Shown: positions 53,030 through 63,545 of the stretch, one piece after another
Layout: each line of letters opens with the position of its first letter
Numbering within the stretch: position 1 is the first letter of the stretch
Source: Chamaelirium japonicum
Lineage: Eukaryota; Streptophyta; Magnoliopsida; Liliales; Melanthiaceae
DNA length: 64,000 nucleotides
Direction: 5' to 3'
Assembly: GCA_947650365.1 (NCBI GenBank)
Contig: OX393549.1
Coordinates: 83,704,319 to 83,768,318, forward strand
Notes under the pieces: generated by a model
The model's input: only the letters and a program-made list of their open reading frames with translations
Told to the model about the DNA's origin: nothing
Database searches by the model: none
Made by a program: the position numbers and the translations under genes

Positions 53030-53868
53030 TGTGGGTGCAAATTTTGACCGGAAGCCTCACAAATGACGGGACCAACCAGCCTTGCCTGGAGGATCCACAG
53101 AGACGATAGCGGGACCCACCAGCCCTGCTTGGGGGGTCCTCAGAAATAACGATGGGACCCACCAGCCCTGCCTAGAGGGTCCACAGAGACGACAGCGGGA
53201 CCCACCAGCCCTGCCTGGGGGGTCCTCAGAAATGACAGTGGGGGCTGGGGGGGTTCCCAGAAAGGATAGCGGGACCCACCAGCCCTGCCAGGGGGGTCCA
53301 CAAAGATGACGGCAGGACCCACCAGCCCTGCCTGGGGGTCCACACAGACGACGGTAGGGCACACCAGCCCTGCCTGGGGGTCCACAGAGACGACTGCAAG
53401 ACCCACCAGCCCTGCCTGGCGGATCCCCAGATACGACAGCAGAAACTGCCATTTGCCCATATTTTTCTTCCAGAAAACTCTATAAATAGCAGACCCTGCA
53501 AGTGTGATCGATCGAATATTTTGATTGCATAAGTAGACTTTCAAAAAATCCAGAGCTCTGACCTTCTTACCGTTCAATCTTCTTTTTAGAACAGAGACCG
53601 GTGACACTCGGCCTATCGAGGTCACTTCAATCCGAGTGTTAGTGAATTCGGGTTGCTCCCTATAGCACGGAGACGTAGGCTTCGGCTGAACTCCGAGATC
53701 ATACCTTGTGTCAATTTGTTCTCTCTCTTTCTTCTAATTCAAAGTTAGTACTCAAAGACATCGACCTCCGAACCAGCAGATTATACTCATGTTCGATCAG
53801 ACATTCGACTCGACTCGATTGACTAGTTGGGCAGAGTCTTCGGGTCAGCATGAAGATCATCCCCCACA
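53030..53868 (+). repeat. LTR of a tandem-repeat-rich LTR element
   Basis: 839 bp, TGTGGGTGCAAATTTTGACC to ATCCCCCACA. Confirmed as an LTR by the solo copy at 56277-56975. Contains about nine 42-bp units (53068-53445: GGGACCCACCAGCCCTGCCT) and then CTCTATAAATAGCAGACC (TATA box, about 53468). A polypurine tract precedes it, so it is a 3' LTR; no matching 5' LTR is seen in the window. Confidence 0.8.
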
Positions 53869-54115
53869 CTTTTTGCACAAAGTCCCCCACCCCCTAGCTT
53901 TATACAAAAAGCCCCCCTGGCATTATGCACAAAGTCCCTCGCCCCCTGGATTTATACACAAAGCTCCCCCTGGATATTTACACAAAAGCCTCTATTCCTT
54001 GGACTTTTTGCACAAAGTCCCCCACCCCCTAGCTTTATATAAAAAGCCCCCCTAGCTTTATGCACAAAGCCCGCCACCCCCTGGCTTTTTGGCAAAAAAA
54101 AAACCCCTAAATCTT
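53869..54115. repeat. About 26-28 bp tandem array
   Basis: Repeated TTTTGCACAAAGTCCCCCAC / TTTATACAAAAAGCCCCCCT units, nine or ten copies. Pro/Leu open frames here are artefacts. Confidence 0.85.
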
Positions 54116-54219
54116 TTGCCCGAATGCCCCCAGGTTCTTTGACCCGCAACGCCCTGCGCGTACCTAAGTCTACGATCCCAGTTAGCTAGGTTACCACCTA
54201 CCCAACTGGGAGGGGGTAA

Positions 54220-54515
54220 CACACACGCAGTCGGCCACGCGCAACGGGTCGACAAGGTCACAACGGTCGGCCCCGGACAGGGGGTCAGCAGACAAACAGC
54301 AGTCAGCCTCGGACAGGGGGTTGGCAGACAGACGACGGTCGGCCCCGGATAGGGGGTCGGCAGATAGACGATGGTCGGCCCCGTGCAACGGGTCGGCAGA
54401 TGTACACACGGTCGGCCTTTGGCAAGGGGTCGGCAGGCCCAACGATCGACCCCACGTAGCAGGTTGGCAGACAGACGACGATCGACCCCGGACAGAGGGT
54501 CGGTAGACGAGCGAC
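54220..54515. repeat. About 36-bp tandem array
   Basis: Units of GGTCGGCCCCGGACAGGGGG TCGGCAGAC.GACGA-type, about eight copies, following a polypurine-like GGGAGGGGGTAAC at 54207-54219. Confidence 0.85.
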
Positions 54516-54578
54516 CAGCTTTGCACCAAGAAATCCCAGCCAACTAGGTTAGTACCTACCTAGCTGGGAGGAGGTAAA

Positions 54579-54990
54579 TATGGGTGCAAAATCTGGCTAA
54601 CGCCCACAATGGGACCTACAGCCCTACTTGAGGCCCACAAATATAATGGTGGGACCCACAGCCTTGCCTGGGGCCCATAAGCATGATGGTGGGACATGCA
54701 GCCCTACTTGGGGCCCACAAGCACGATGGTGGGCCCCGTAGCCCTGCCTGGTGCTCACAAGCACAATGATGGGACCCACAGCCCCGCCTGGGGCCCACGA
54801 GTACAACGATCGGACCCGCAGTCTTGCTTGGGCCCATTTTCACTATCTAGGGTCTGGTAAATCCTCCCGGGTATTTACCAAACCCTGAATATTCTTGGAA
54901 TATTCCCTAAATAAACCAAACTCTTATAAATAGCCAATCCTATGAAATAATCCAGATCCCAAAATCCAAACCATAATCCCACTTTCTGTT
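54579..54990 (+). repeat. Diverged, truncated LTR of the same family
   Basis: Begins TATGGGTGCAAAATCTGGC after GGGAGGAGGTAAA, holds about six 40-bp units (GGGACCCACAGCC.TGCCTG, 54607-54835) and CTTATAAATAGCC at 54905. Its 3' part is replaced by the composite copy 2 at 54991. Confidence 0.65.
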
Positions 54991-56276
54991 TAGCTAATAC
55001 AAGTGCGCAGATACTTTACGGTTATATAACGAAAGTCTTAGAGATAAATAGAGGGCATATTTGTAGAAACAATATAAAGGATTAGCAGTTTGGACAAGTA
55101 GGAAATTGTTAGAATTAGTATGTCCTACATGCCAATTCCAATAATGACTATACATGATTATGATCACATTACCGATACTCACATAGCATAGTACATGAGA
55201 TGTATAAATCCACTAGTCTACATTAATATAGTCAAGGTGACTCAGGTATGTGGATGAGATCCATATATAAGAGATGTGAGTCACCGTACACACTCATGTA
55301 GGTTCGCAGTCGGTTACTAAACTGGACACCTAGTTTGCAAGACTGTAACAACTAACTTTCTCCATATGAGAGGTGGTTTATCTCGACCATCGGTATGAGA
55401 TACCAAGTCATGTAGTATTGATATAACCAGAATATATCGAACAGAATCAAGAGAGGAAATCAGTCTTAATAATTATCACTCAAGACCATAGGACCTCTAC
55501 TGCTAGTTGACTAAAACTATAATCCTACAATGTGTTATGAACTTTTTGTTTATTGTTCACCAATTTGACTTGCCAAACAGTGCGTTTTATCATAAAGTTA
55601 AACCTGGGTACATCAATTGGGTGGTTTACATTAAGCTTTAGGGAACGCAAGTAGTCCGTATGAATTCCATATTTTCTTAGAGGAACTAGGTATCTCATTG
55701 AGTGACTCTCATGAAGGGTTGATCTCTAAGGTTGGCCAGTCATACTTGTATAAAGATGGTGATCACAAAGCTTTGGGCAGTTAGGACTTAAGTGGGTGAA
55801 CTGATCTGAGAGGGACAGTCGGTATTGATCTCAGTTAATTTTATAGATACCGGATTAGAATGGTTTAAGTGCAGTATAGCGAGATAAAGGGTACTTGTAT
55901 AATTACTAATAACCTCAGAGTGTAGCAATGTCTTAGTAGTGGTTATAGATACTATTCACTAGTATGGCCCAGACCATGGCACCAGTGAAAGCCAAGGTTA
56001 TCAAGGTCCCGAAGATTCTGACTCCTAGTCACTACTAACAGTCAGCGAATCTGATTCAGTACTGGTAGGGTTTACTGATAGTAGGTAACACCACGAAGAC
56101 CGGTAAATTAAGGGGCAAGTAGATCAGGAGTTATAGCTTAGATTTACATAAGTGGTTCCTTTCTAGGGCCTTTGCAAGAAGGAAACCTAGTTTGAATAGG
56201 GTTCCTTAGTGGGACTCACCTGGTAGGCCCTAGGCTCATAGAATAAAGATATAAATATTTTTGTATGGAAGTTAGT

Positions 56277-56975
56277 TGTGGGTGCAAATTTTGGCCAAAA
56301 CCCCACAAGGGGACCCACCAGCCCTGCCTGGGGGTCCACAAAGGCAACAGCAGGACCTACCAGCCCTACCTAGGGGTCCACAGAGGCAACAACGGGACCC
56401 ACCAGCCCTGCCTGGGGGTCCACAGAGGCAACAGCAGGACCTATCGGCCCTGCCTGGAGGCCCACAGAGGCGACAGCGAGATCCACCAGCCCTGCCTGGG
56501 AGTCCACAGAGACAATTATGGGACCCACTGGCCCTTCACCAAAACCCGGACGACGGTGGTAGAACCCGTCTTCTACCCTATTTTCTTTCCAAAAAACTCT
56601 ATAAATAGCAGACCCGACAAATGTAAAATATCAAATATCTGATTCATGAATCAGACTTCCGAAAAATCCAGAGCTTTGATTCCCAACCATTCGATCTTCC
56701 TTACGAAGAGAAACCGGTGACACTCGGCCTATCGAGGTCACTTCAATTCAAGTGTTAGTGAATTCAGATTGCTCCTTATAGCATGGAGACGTAGGCTTCA
56801 GCTGAACTCGGAGATCACATCTCATGTTAGCAATCTAATAACCATTCAGAAGTTCAACTCAAAGACATCGATCTCCGAATCTACAAACTAGACAAACGTT
56901 CGATCAGACCTTCGACTCGACTCGATTGACTAGTTGGGTGGTGACTTCGGATCAGCACGGAGATTATCCCCCATA
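56277..56975 (+). mobile_element. Solo LTR inserted in composite copy 2
   Basis: 699 bp from TGTGGGTGCAAATTTTGG to ATCCCCCATA, target duplication TTAGT (56272-56276 and 56976-56980). Copy 1 has the empty site (GAAAGTTAGTCATGTG near 42385-42400). Same family as 53030-53868, including TATA box CTCTATAAATAGCAG near 56597, with about six 40-bp repeat units (56311-56540) instead of nine. Confidence 0.93.
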
Positions 56976-58139
56976 TTAGTCATATGTGATCTCTAGGGTT
57001 TCCTAGGATCACTGGATCTTGACTGAGTTGACTAGGTTGACTTTTTTTTGAAAAAGTCACAAGTGTCAACTAAGGACTAAGTCGGACCTCGGATATTCTA
57101 TGAGAAGTCATTAAAGCCTAGTTAAATAGACTTTAATGACTTCTCTAAAATATAGGAGGTGCCACAAGTGACCCGTGGTAGAGTGTGACTCCATTTTCTT
57201 CTTTGGTCGATATCCTGGTGGACTAAGGAGATAACACCTGAGTGCAAAGGTATTATCATAATTATTCAAGGAGGATGTTGATAGCTAATTAACTATTTTC
57301 TCTTGTTGGTTGCCTAATTTGACTAGGAGAAGCCATGATGAAAGTTAGGATTTGATTGTAGCAAAATCGGGCTAATAAGTACGCAAGCCTTTCTCGACTT
57401 AAGTGGGGGCCAGAATGTGTGGGTGTAACTTGGGTGTAGTTGGCCAGCCCATATGGGTCCTACCCATATGAATTTCGGCCAAGGGATAAGCCCTAGCCAA
57501 AATTCACAAACGGATAAGATCCATTGGAGGTTGAGAGGATAGCCAAGGGATCTCTATCCCCCCAAAATAGGAAAACCCTAAATGGGATTTCGGCCTATAA
57601 ACAAACCCTAGCCGCCCCCTTTGGTCCTAGACCAACCCAAAACCATACCCCCTCTCTCTCCTTGAGAGGTTCGGCAAAGAGAGAAGAGAAGGTAAGAAAG
57701 AGAAAAAAAGAGAGAAAAGAAAGAAGAGAACGAAAAAAGGTCTTCCTCCCCTTTGGGCTTCCACAAGACAGATTTGTTCGTCTTCATCGAGCGATATTCG
57801 TGAGGATCCAAGAAAAGAATAAGATTCCCACAAGTCTACCATCACAGCTTGTGTGCGTGGGATAAGCGTTGAATCAAGATGGTAGCGAGATTGCAACTTC
57901 ATCTTCAACCTTCGCTTTCATCGGATCTACAAGCTAAGGCATCTATATGTCCTAAGAGATAAACTTCTAATAATCCATAGATGATGGTAAACATTAGAAT
58001 TAATTATTCTAAGAAAATAATAATTCATAATTAATTATAATCTAGCTATAGTGCAAATTTGGTTTTGATCCGACGTAAAAACTTTTACATCCCAACTTTA
58101 AGTTGGTTAAGCAAAACCCTAATTCATACGAGTGTGGGA

Positions 58140-58284
58140 CCATTTTGAGGCTGAATGGAGCATTTCTTCTTACCCAAGGAATCCGAGAGCTTTGTGGAGC
58201 TCATGGCAGAGAAGGCGAATCCTTAAGGAGATCCGGTCACCATGGGATATACTGGCGATGGCTATAATCTGGCTTGAGAGGAAT
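58140..58284 (+). pseudogene. LINE ORF2 3' end, copy 2
   Basis: Open stretch SSYPRNPRALWSSWQRRR .. SPWDILAMAIIWLERN, the C-terminus of a plant LINE ORF2. Interrupted by the Cassandra LTR at 58285. Confidence 0.65.
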
Positions 58285-58527
58285 TGTAACATCCACCCCA
58301 AACATACAAGATATTGTCCGCTTTGCCCGTGCCCACACGAGAACTTCCCAAGGAGGTCACCCATCCTAGTACTGCTCTCACCCGAGCACGCTTAACTATC
58401 GAGTTCTTATGAAATCCGTAGCGGCGCACGGTTTTAAAACGCGTCTTCTATGTTTGGGAGGAGAAATTCTCATCCATCTTTGCATCACATGCTCAGGAGT
58501 CTTGGCTCTTGGCTCTTTGTCGTTACA
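58285..58527 (-). mobile_element. Cassandra TRIM solo LTR
   Basis: 243 bp with TGTAACATCC .. CGTTACA ends, flanked by GGAAT (58280-58284) and GCAAT (58528-58532), a 5-bp target duplication with one change. Copy 1 has the empty site (GAGAGGAATAATCGAATTTT). On the minus strand it carries a 5S rRNA-like domain, the hallmark of Cassandra terminal-repeat retrotransposons. Known to be non-autonomous and transcribable by RNA polymerase III. Confidence 0.93.
58329..58430 (-). ncRNA. 5S rRNA-like domain in the Cassandra LTR
   Basis: Minus strand contains the 5S box A AGTTAAGCGTGC (58397-58386), GAGCAGTACTAGGATGGG, and box C GGATGGGTGACCTCC (58366-58352) followed by GGGAAGTTCTCGTG. The 5' third of 5S is poorly conserved, as usual in Cassandra. 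Not a ribosomal gene. Confidence 0.9.
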
Positions 58528-58543
58528 GCAATAATTGAATTTT

Positions 58544-59043
58544 NNNNNNNNNNNNNNNNNNNNNNNNNNNNNNNNNNNNNNNNNNNNNNNNNNNNNNNNN
58601 NNNNNNNNNNNNNNNNNNNNNNNNNNNNNNNNNNNNNNNNNNNNNNNNNNNNNNNNNNNNNNNNNNNNNNNNNNNNNNNNNNNNNNNNNNNNNNNNNNNN
58701 NNNNNNNNNNNNNNNNNNNNNNNNNNNNNNNNNNNNNNNNNNNNNNNNNNNNNNNNNNNNNNNNNNNNNNNNNNNNNNNNNNNNNNNNNNNNNNNNNNNN
58801 NNNNNNNNNNNNNNNNNNNNNNNNNNNNNNNNNNNNNNNNNNNNNNNNNNNNNNNNNNNNNNNNNNNNNNNNNNNNNNNNNNNNNNNNNNNNNNNNNNNN
58901 NNNNNNNNNNNNNNNNNNNNNNNNNNNNNNNNNNNNNNNNNNNNNNNNNNNNNNNNNNNNNNNNNNNNNNNNNNNNNNNNNNNNNNNNNNNNNNNNNNNN
59001 NNNNNNNNNNNNNNNNNNNNNNNNNNNNNNNNNNNNNNNNNNN
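58544..59043. other. Assembly gap (500 N)
   Basis: Exactly 500 N, a conventional placeholder for a gap of unknown size. Confidence 0.99.
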
Positions 59044-59340
59044 ACACTAGATCGCGTGTTAAGGAAAAGGAAGTAGAAATCTGAGGTTGCTCTTTCGGAT
59101 GAACGAATTTGAAATAAAAAAAAAATTAGAAGAAAAAACAAGATCTCTTCCTTCCTTCGACTGATGTGGATTGATACCGTGATCGATGTGGATTGATGCC
59201 GAGATCACGGATGCCGATCCGGTTGCAAAAGGTAAAGAGAGTGCGACGCGGGGATCTAACGGTTAATTAAAATCGAAGGACAGCTCAAAACCCTAAACGG
59301 GGCGGCGAGATCGAAGAGGAGAGGAGGGGGAGGGGACGAG
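59044..59340. other. Gap-edge sequence
   Basis: No feature recognised. Contains a short duplicated word GATGTGGATTGAT (59164, 59184). If the exon-like segment at 59348 is real, this is its first intron. Confidence 0.4.
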
Positions 59341-59347
59341 AGCAAAC

Positions 59348-59449
59348 CTGGCGCCGGAGCAGGTGAATCGATCCGTTCGCCGCCGCGAGCCGGGGGAGGG
59401 GAGGAAGCGATGCGTCGACCGAGGAGAGGAATGAGAGCGGGGGGAGCAT
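59348..59449 (-). other. Possible first coding exon of a minus-strand gene
   Basis: From ATG at 59449 an open frame of exactly 34 codons (MLPPLSFLSSVDASLPPLPR, then LAAANGSIHLLRRQ) ends at a CAG|GTTTGC donor in phase 0. The segment is Ser/Leu/Arg-rich with almost no acidic residues, as in organelle transit peptides. Flanks are CT-rich on this strand, as in plant leaders. Later exons would lie in or beyond the N gap and cannot be seen. Confidence 0.3.
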
Positions 59450-60387
59450 GCGGGTAGGGATTATAAAAGGCGACGGCCCATTCCCTCCGTCATCTCCCCA
59501 CCTCCGCTTCTTTGATTTTTGAAAGGGAAAAACCCTCTCCACCTTGGCCTCGGGGTTTACTCGGTAGTAATAAAGAAAGGCCAGATCCCGTGTCCACTGC
59601 TAAAGCGGGAGGAGAGGCCCCTCGGTGCTCCTGCGCCATGCTCTATCCTTCGCGTCCCCCCACTTTCTCTCTCTAACTCCTTCGACTTTTTTTTTACTCC
59701 TTCTTTCTTTTTTTAGAGAGAGAGAAGTGGGAGGTGGCGGGGAGATCAGAGGGGGGTGGGAGGGGTGAGAGCAGAGAATGTCTGAGGGCGCGGGGATGAT
59801 GAGTAGTGGGACGGCTCGAAAGCATGCGCGGCGAGACACGACAAGAGAGAGGACACAAGCGAAAGAGAAGGTCGATCGGCTGGAGATGCTAGTGAGGGAC
59901 ATGGAGGGGATGGGGGGGGGGGTGAGTGCATGTGGCCGGCGGAGGGGGGCGGGGAGGACGGATGGTGTGCGTGCCTGTGGGTCCCGCAGCGCTAATAAAC
60001 AGAATCGTGGTGCGTTTTGGGGTGCGATAAAGGGGGGGGGGGGGGGGGGGGGAAGGCCTATTTGAACACACCGCGGGACAACCTCGCGGACCTCCAGCGG
60101 TGGCGTGGGAGCGCTTAAGTCATGGCCGACGGGGGTTCGGATCGTTTCTCTTCCCACTCTATTCAACGGTTTAGATCAATTTTATACTGGGCTCCGTACA
60201 TATATATACTGTTATCGTTTAATAAGTTTTAAATTTGCACCGTTGAATCCAGATCCCGCCGATGGAGCAACGAATGGAGGGGGTAGAGGTACCTGGGAAT
60301 GGAGACGACACCAAATCGACGGACCCACACCGCTGTGGTTGTCCGCAAGATTGTCCCTCAGTATGTTATGATAGCATTACTCGTCCG
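59450..60387. other. GC-rich sequence, possible promoter region
   Basis: GATTATAAAAGGCGAC at 59459-59474 could be a plus-strand TATA box. G21 run at 60031-60051. Open frames on both strands are low-complexity (Pro/Ser or Gly/Arg) and not supported as genes. Confidence 0.35.
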
Positions 60388-61315
60388 TAGGGCTGCGGAT
60401 AGGGGTGGCAATGGGTCTTGTCGGGTCGGTTCGTGTTGTGTCTAGTATCGGGTCGTGTCCAAAACCCCTAGATCCGGACCTGACCCGTTTAACAAATTAT
60501 GTATAGATCCTAAACCCGTACCCGACCCGTTTAAACGGGTAGACCCGATAAGATCCGTTTACCACACGGGTCTATTTAGTTGACCCGATCCAACTCAATC
60601 TGACTCGACCCGATAAGACCCACAGGTACTACATACTACAGTATCGGATTGCGGGTAGACCCGACTCGACACAACACGACCCATTGAATTTTAAACGGAT
60701 CTTTCCGGATCTATCGTGTCCAAACCCTAAACCCGGATTCGACCCGTTTATTAAACGGGTCTACCGTGTCGACCCGTTTATGACCCAAACACGTTTAACT
60801 CAGACCCAGACCCGCTAACTTCGTGTCGGGTCGGGTCGAGTCAAGAATTGCTAACCCTAGCTGCGAACCAAGCTGTTTGTGAGCGGAGCTAATTCTAGTT
60901 CGTACAACCCAAGCCCAAGCCTAGAATTTATGCTTGTTTAATAAACGAGCCAAACTTAAACAGACCAAAGCTTGGCTTGGTTGGGCTCGCGAACATGCTT
61001 GTTTAGAGTTCGTGAATAGACCCGTGAATAGGCTCATAAATTGCTTGAATAGACCTAACATATATAGTCCATGCTTTTGATTGATTTTAGAGTTGTGACC
61101 AAGCTCGATACGAGATCGTTCGATCACTAATTGAGCAAAGCCTAGCCTAAAGTTTAGACTCGTTGAATAAACGAGTCAAGATCAAGCAGAACAAATTTCG
61201 ACTTGACTCAATTATTAAACAAGCCAAGCCCAAGCCTAAAATTTTGGCTCATTTAATAAACGAACAAGCTCAAACAGACCAAAGCTTGGCTCGGCTTGGC
61301 TCATTTGCAACCCTA
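60388..61315. mobile_element. hAT-like MITE (outer), split by another MITE
   Basis: Left end TAGGGCTGCG (60388) and, after the nested element, AACCAAGC; right end ..GGCTCATTTGCAACCCTA (61315). The termini match as inverted repeats TAGGG(C/T)TGC(G/A)AA. The interior holds several GCTTGGCTCGTTTAATAAAC-like words also present at 16100-16230. No convincing 8-bp target duplication could be matched. Confidence 0.6.
60400..60859. mobile_element. hAT-like MITE (inner)
   Basis: 460 bp, ends TAGGGGTGGCAAT / ATTGCTAACCCTA, 8-bp target duplication GCTGCGGA (60392-60399) and GCTGCGAA (60860-60867) with one mismatch. The interior is dense in GACCCGTTTAAACGGGT-like palindromes. 8-bp duplication and TAGGG ends indicate the hAT superfamily. 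Confidence 0.82.
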
Positions 61316-61516
61316 CGTTATCACGATAACGATATGATGAGATTCCAGGGCATCTTGAAGGGACTCACAACACTCTGCTTCTTTCACTAGAATGGGGAGC
61401 CAAACACAATAAAACCCTCGGTTCAACAGACTCCTACTCCACTTGTCTCGCTAGACTCATTGTTTGATACTCCACTCCAGAAGAGGCGAGCGGGCAATCC
61501 ATAAACATCCCTGGAT
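61316..61516. other. Spacer
   Basis: No feature recognised. Confidence 0.5.
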
Positions 61517-62393
61517 CCCACTGAATGCGCAGAAAAAGATCCGGGTCGTCTTTATTGCGAAACACACGACGATTACAGATGTCAGGACTCGGGGGTTGTG
61601 AGCCGGGTGCGGTGAATATTTGATCAGAAGATTGTGGGAGAGATCATCTGGAGGGTCCCTTTGATCCGTGTCTCCACGTGATATTTGAGCGAGAGCTCTT
61701 AAGGGGTTGCCCATGACATAGGTCTTTACAGGGTGAGGGTTTTTGAGAGGTTAAGGAATATCGGCCGTTACTTTTGTCCCTTCCATGCTTCGCGCTTTCT
61801 CGGCTAAGGGGTTTTTGGCTTTGTTCCTCGGTCTTCGTGTCTCCCTCGATCCTTGCTAGACCTTGGTGTTTTTTTATCATCGGTTCGCGGCGTCGATCGT
61901 TCTTTTGGCATCGGCTTTAGCTTTGGCTTTGCTTTGGTGTGGCTCTGGTTTTTGCTTTGCTTTGGCGCTTGCACTTGAACGTAGACGGGTAGAGGCTTGC
62001 GATGCTTTAGTTTTTTCAAACTTTATATCGTATCGGCTAGAACGTGCAGTGCTTTGCTCGTGACCAGCGTAGTTGCTTGGCTTTGACACTTGCGTTGCTT
62101 TGGTGTGGGCTTTACCGATGCTTTCGCTTTGGCTTCTTGCATTGGCTTTGCTTGAGCGTTGACTCGATTTTCTTCTCGAACGGCAATGGCTATGTCTTCA
62201 CTTGTCTTTTATTCTTTCGGCTTCCTCGACGGTTATGGCGTCGGCTTGATTTCTCCTCTTCTCCGGGCATCTTTGGCGTGATTGGAGTTGAGGGCTTTGT
62301 TTTGAAGACAGCGGGTGTAGCACAGCTTTCGGGTGTTCTTCTCCAAGCTTTTTTCTTCGTGAATGGAGCGGACGTTGTTTAAGACGATGGGGT

Positions 62394-62700
62394 GATGCCG
62401 CTTCGATCTTCTTCTCCGGGCGTTTGGGCTTGATCGGAGTCGAAGGCTTGTTGGAGACGACAGGTTGATGCCGCTCTGATCTTCTTCTCCGGCTTTTGCT
62501 TCTGGCGTCTTTGGAGTTGAAGGGTTGTTGGACACGACGGGGTGATGCCGCTTCGATCTTCTTCTCTGGCCGTTGCTTCTGGCATCTTCGGAGTTGAAGG
62601 GTTGTTGGAGACGACGACGTGATGTCGCTCCGATCTTCTTCTCTGTACTTTACTTCTGGCGTCTTCGGAGTCGAAGGGTTCTTTTTCTCCGAGCTTTCTT
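62394..62700. repeat. 76-bp tandem array, 4 copies
   Basis: GATGCCGCTTCGATCTTCTT and related starts near 62394, 62470, 62546 and 62622; each unit has TTCTCCGG and GGAGT.GAAGG.TTGTTGG. Confidence 0.88.
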
Positions 62701-63187
62701 TTTCGTATACGAAGTCGAAGAGGTGATCTTCTTGTGCAAAGGTCTTCACTTTGATGAGGACTTTCAATGGACTAAGCCGGTCCCAAAGGGATAGGCTTGC
62801 TCGTGCCTCGTGAAGCCTTGGGTCAATGAATGGCACGTCTTCTCCTCTGCAGAGCTTCTTCACTTTGTCTTCAGCTTCGACTTCCCCCCTTTGAGTCCCC
62901 CTCCCCCTCTATTTATAGGTGAAGGGGGGTGGGAGAGATATGAGAAGATTTATTTGAATTCCCTTTAATATCTCTCCCATAACTATCCAAGATTTATTCT
63001 TCCATTGATGGAGGGAATAAACATTTATTTGCTTTCCTTTTCTGGCAGAGTAGTTATGGCCCAATTATTTTTGAATTTATTTGAATCTTAACACATAAGT
63101 CGATGGCGACCCGGCTTCGTTTCTTGTCCGTCGGATCGAGGGATCGGCGCAAATCTACGCTTATGTAGACGTCATACGCAACTTCCC

Positions 63188-63296
63188 CCCGCGCATCTTT
63201 CTTTTCTTTTTTTTTTCTTCCTTTTCTTCCTTTTCTTTTCTTTCCTTTTTCTTTTTCTTTCTTTTCTTTCCTTTTCCCCCTTTTTTTTTCTTTCTT
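63188..63296. repeat. Polypyrimidine tract
   Basis: About 108 bases of almost exclusively C and T with T-rich runs; the complement is a polypurine tract able to adopt triplex structure. Confidence 0.85.
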
Positions 63297-63545
63297 GCAT
63301 GTCCGGCCACCCCCCTACCCGCGGGTTGGGCACGGTTTTTCAAGGGGCCGGGTGGGCCCCACCGTCAGATGGGTCCACCCGAGCCCCCCTTTTTTTGGTG
63401 TAGGTCAGGTCCGAGTTCGTGTCGGGTTTGTTTCCGCGTTCGGTGCATGCGAGTCGGGTTCGGGTCCGAGTTCGTGTCGGGTTTGCCTCCGAGTCGGTGC
63501 ATGCGAGTCGGGTTCGGATTTGACACAATTTGTGTCTACACCCAC

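Larger units (their letters stand above)
54991..58284 (+). repeat. Composite duplicated segment, copy 2
   Basis: Second copy of 41108-43742. LTR start TGTTAGAATTAGTATG at 55107; LINE end at 58140-58284. Interrupted by the solo LTR 56277-56975 and, in its LINE part, by the Cassandra LTR 58285-58527, after which the LINE sequence resumes (AATTGAATTTT) before the assembly gap. Confidence 0.9.
61522..63540 (-). mobile_element. Solo LTR, 2019 bp
   Basis: Read on the minus strand it runs TGTAGACACAAATTGTGTC .. CTGCGCATTCA and is flanked by a perfect 5-bp duplication CCCAC (61517-61521 and 63541-63545). On that strand CTATAAATAG (62918-62909) is a good TATA box and CAATAAAG (about 61558-61551) a poly(A) signal close to the LTR end, supporting the orientation. 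Contains four 76-bp tandem units (62394-62700), a TTGGCTTTG-rich stretch (61880-62170), a pure pyrimidine tract (63188-63296) and a 58-bp duplication near 63410-63530. The 221-codon open frame 62863-62198 lies in the transcribed repeat region and is low-complexity. Superfamily not determined. Confidence 0.82.

Noticed and set aside
53068..54840. CRISPR array
   Set aside because: The repeats are contiguous tandem units without unique spacers, in a plant LTR context.
58329..58430. Genuine 5S rRNA gene
   Set aside because: Embedded in a 243-bp LTR with TGTAAC/GTTACA ends and target duplication; the 5' part of 5S is lost. It is the Cassandra domain.
59778..60166. Open frames of 95 and 188 codons on opposite strands
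   Set aside because: Low-complexity, overlapping on opposite strands across a G21 run; no recognisable domain.
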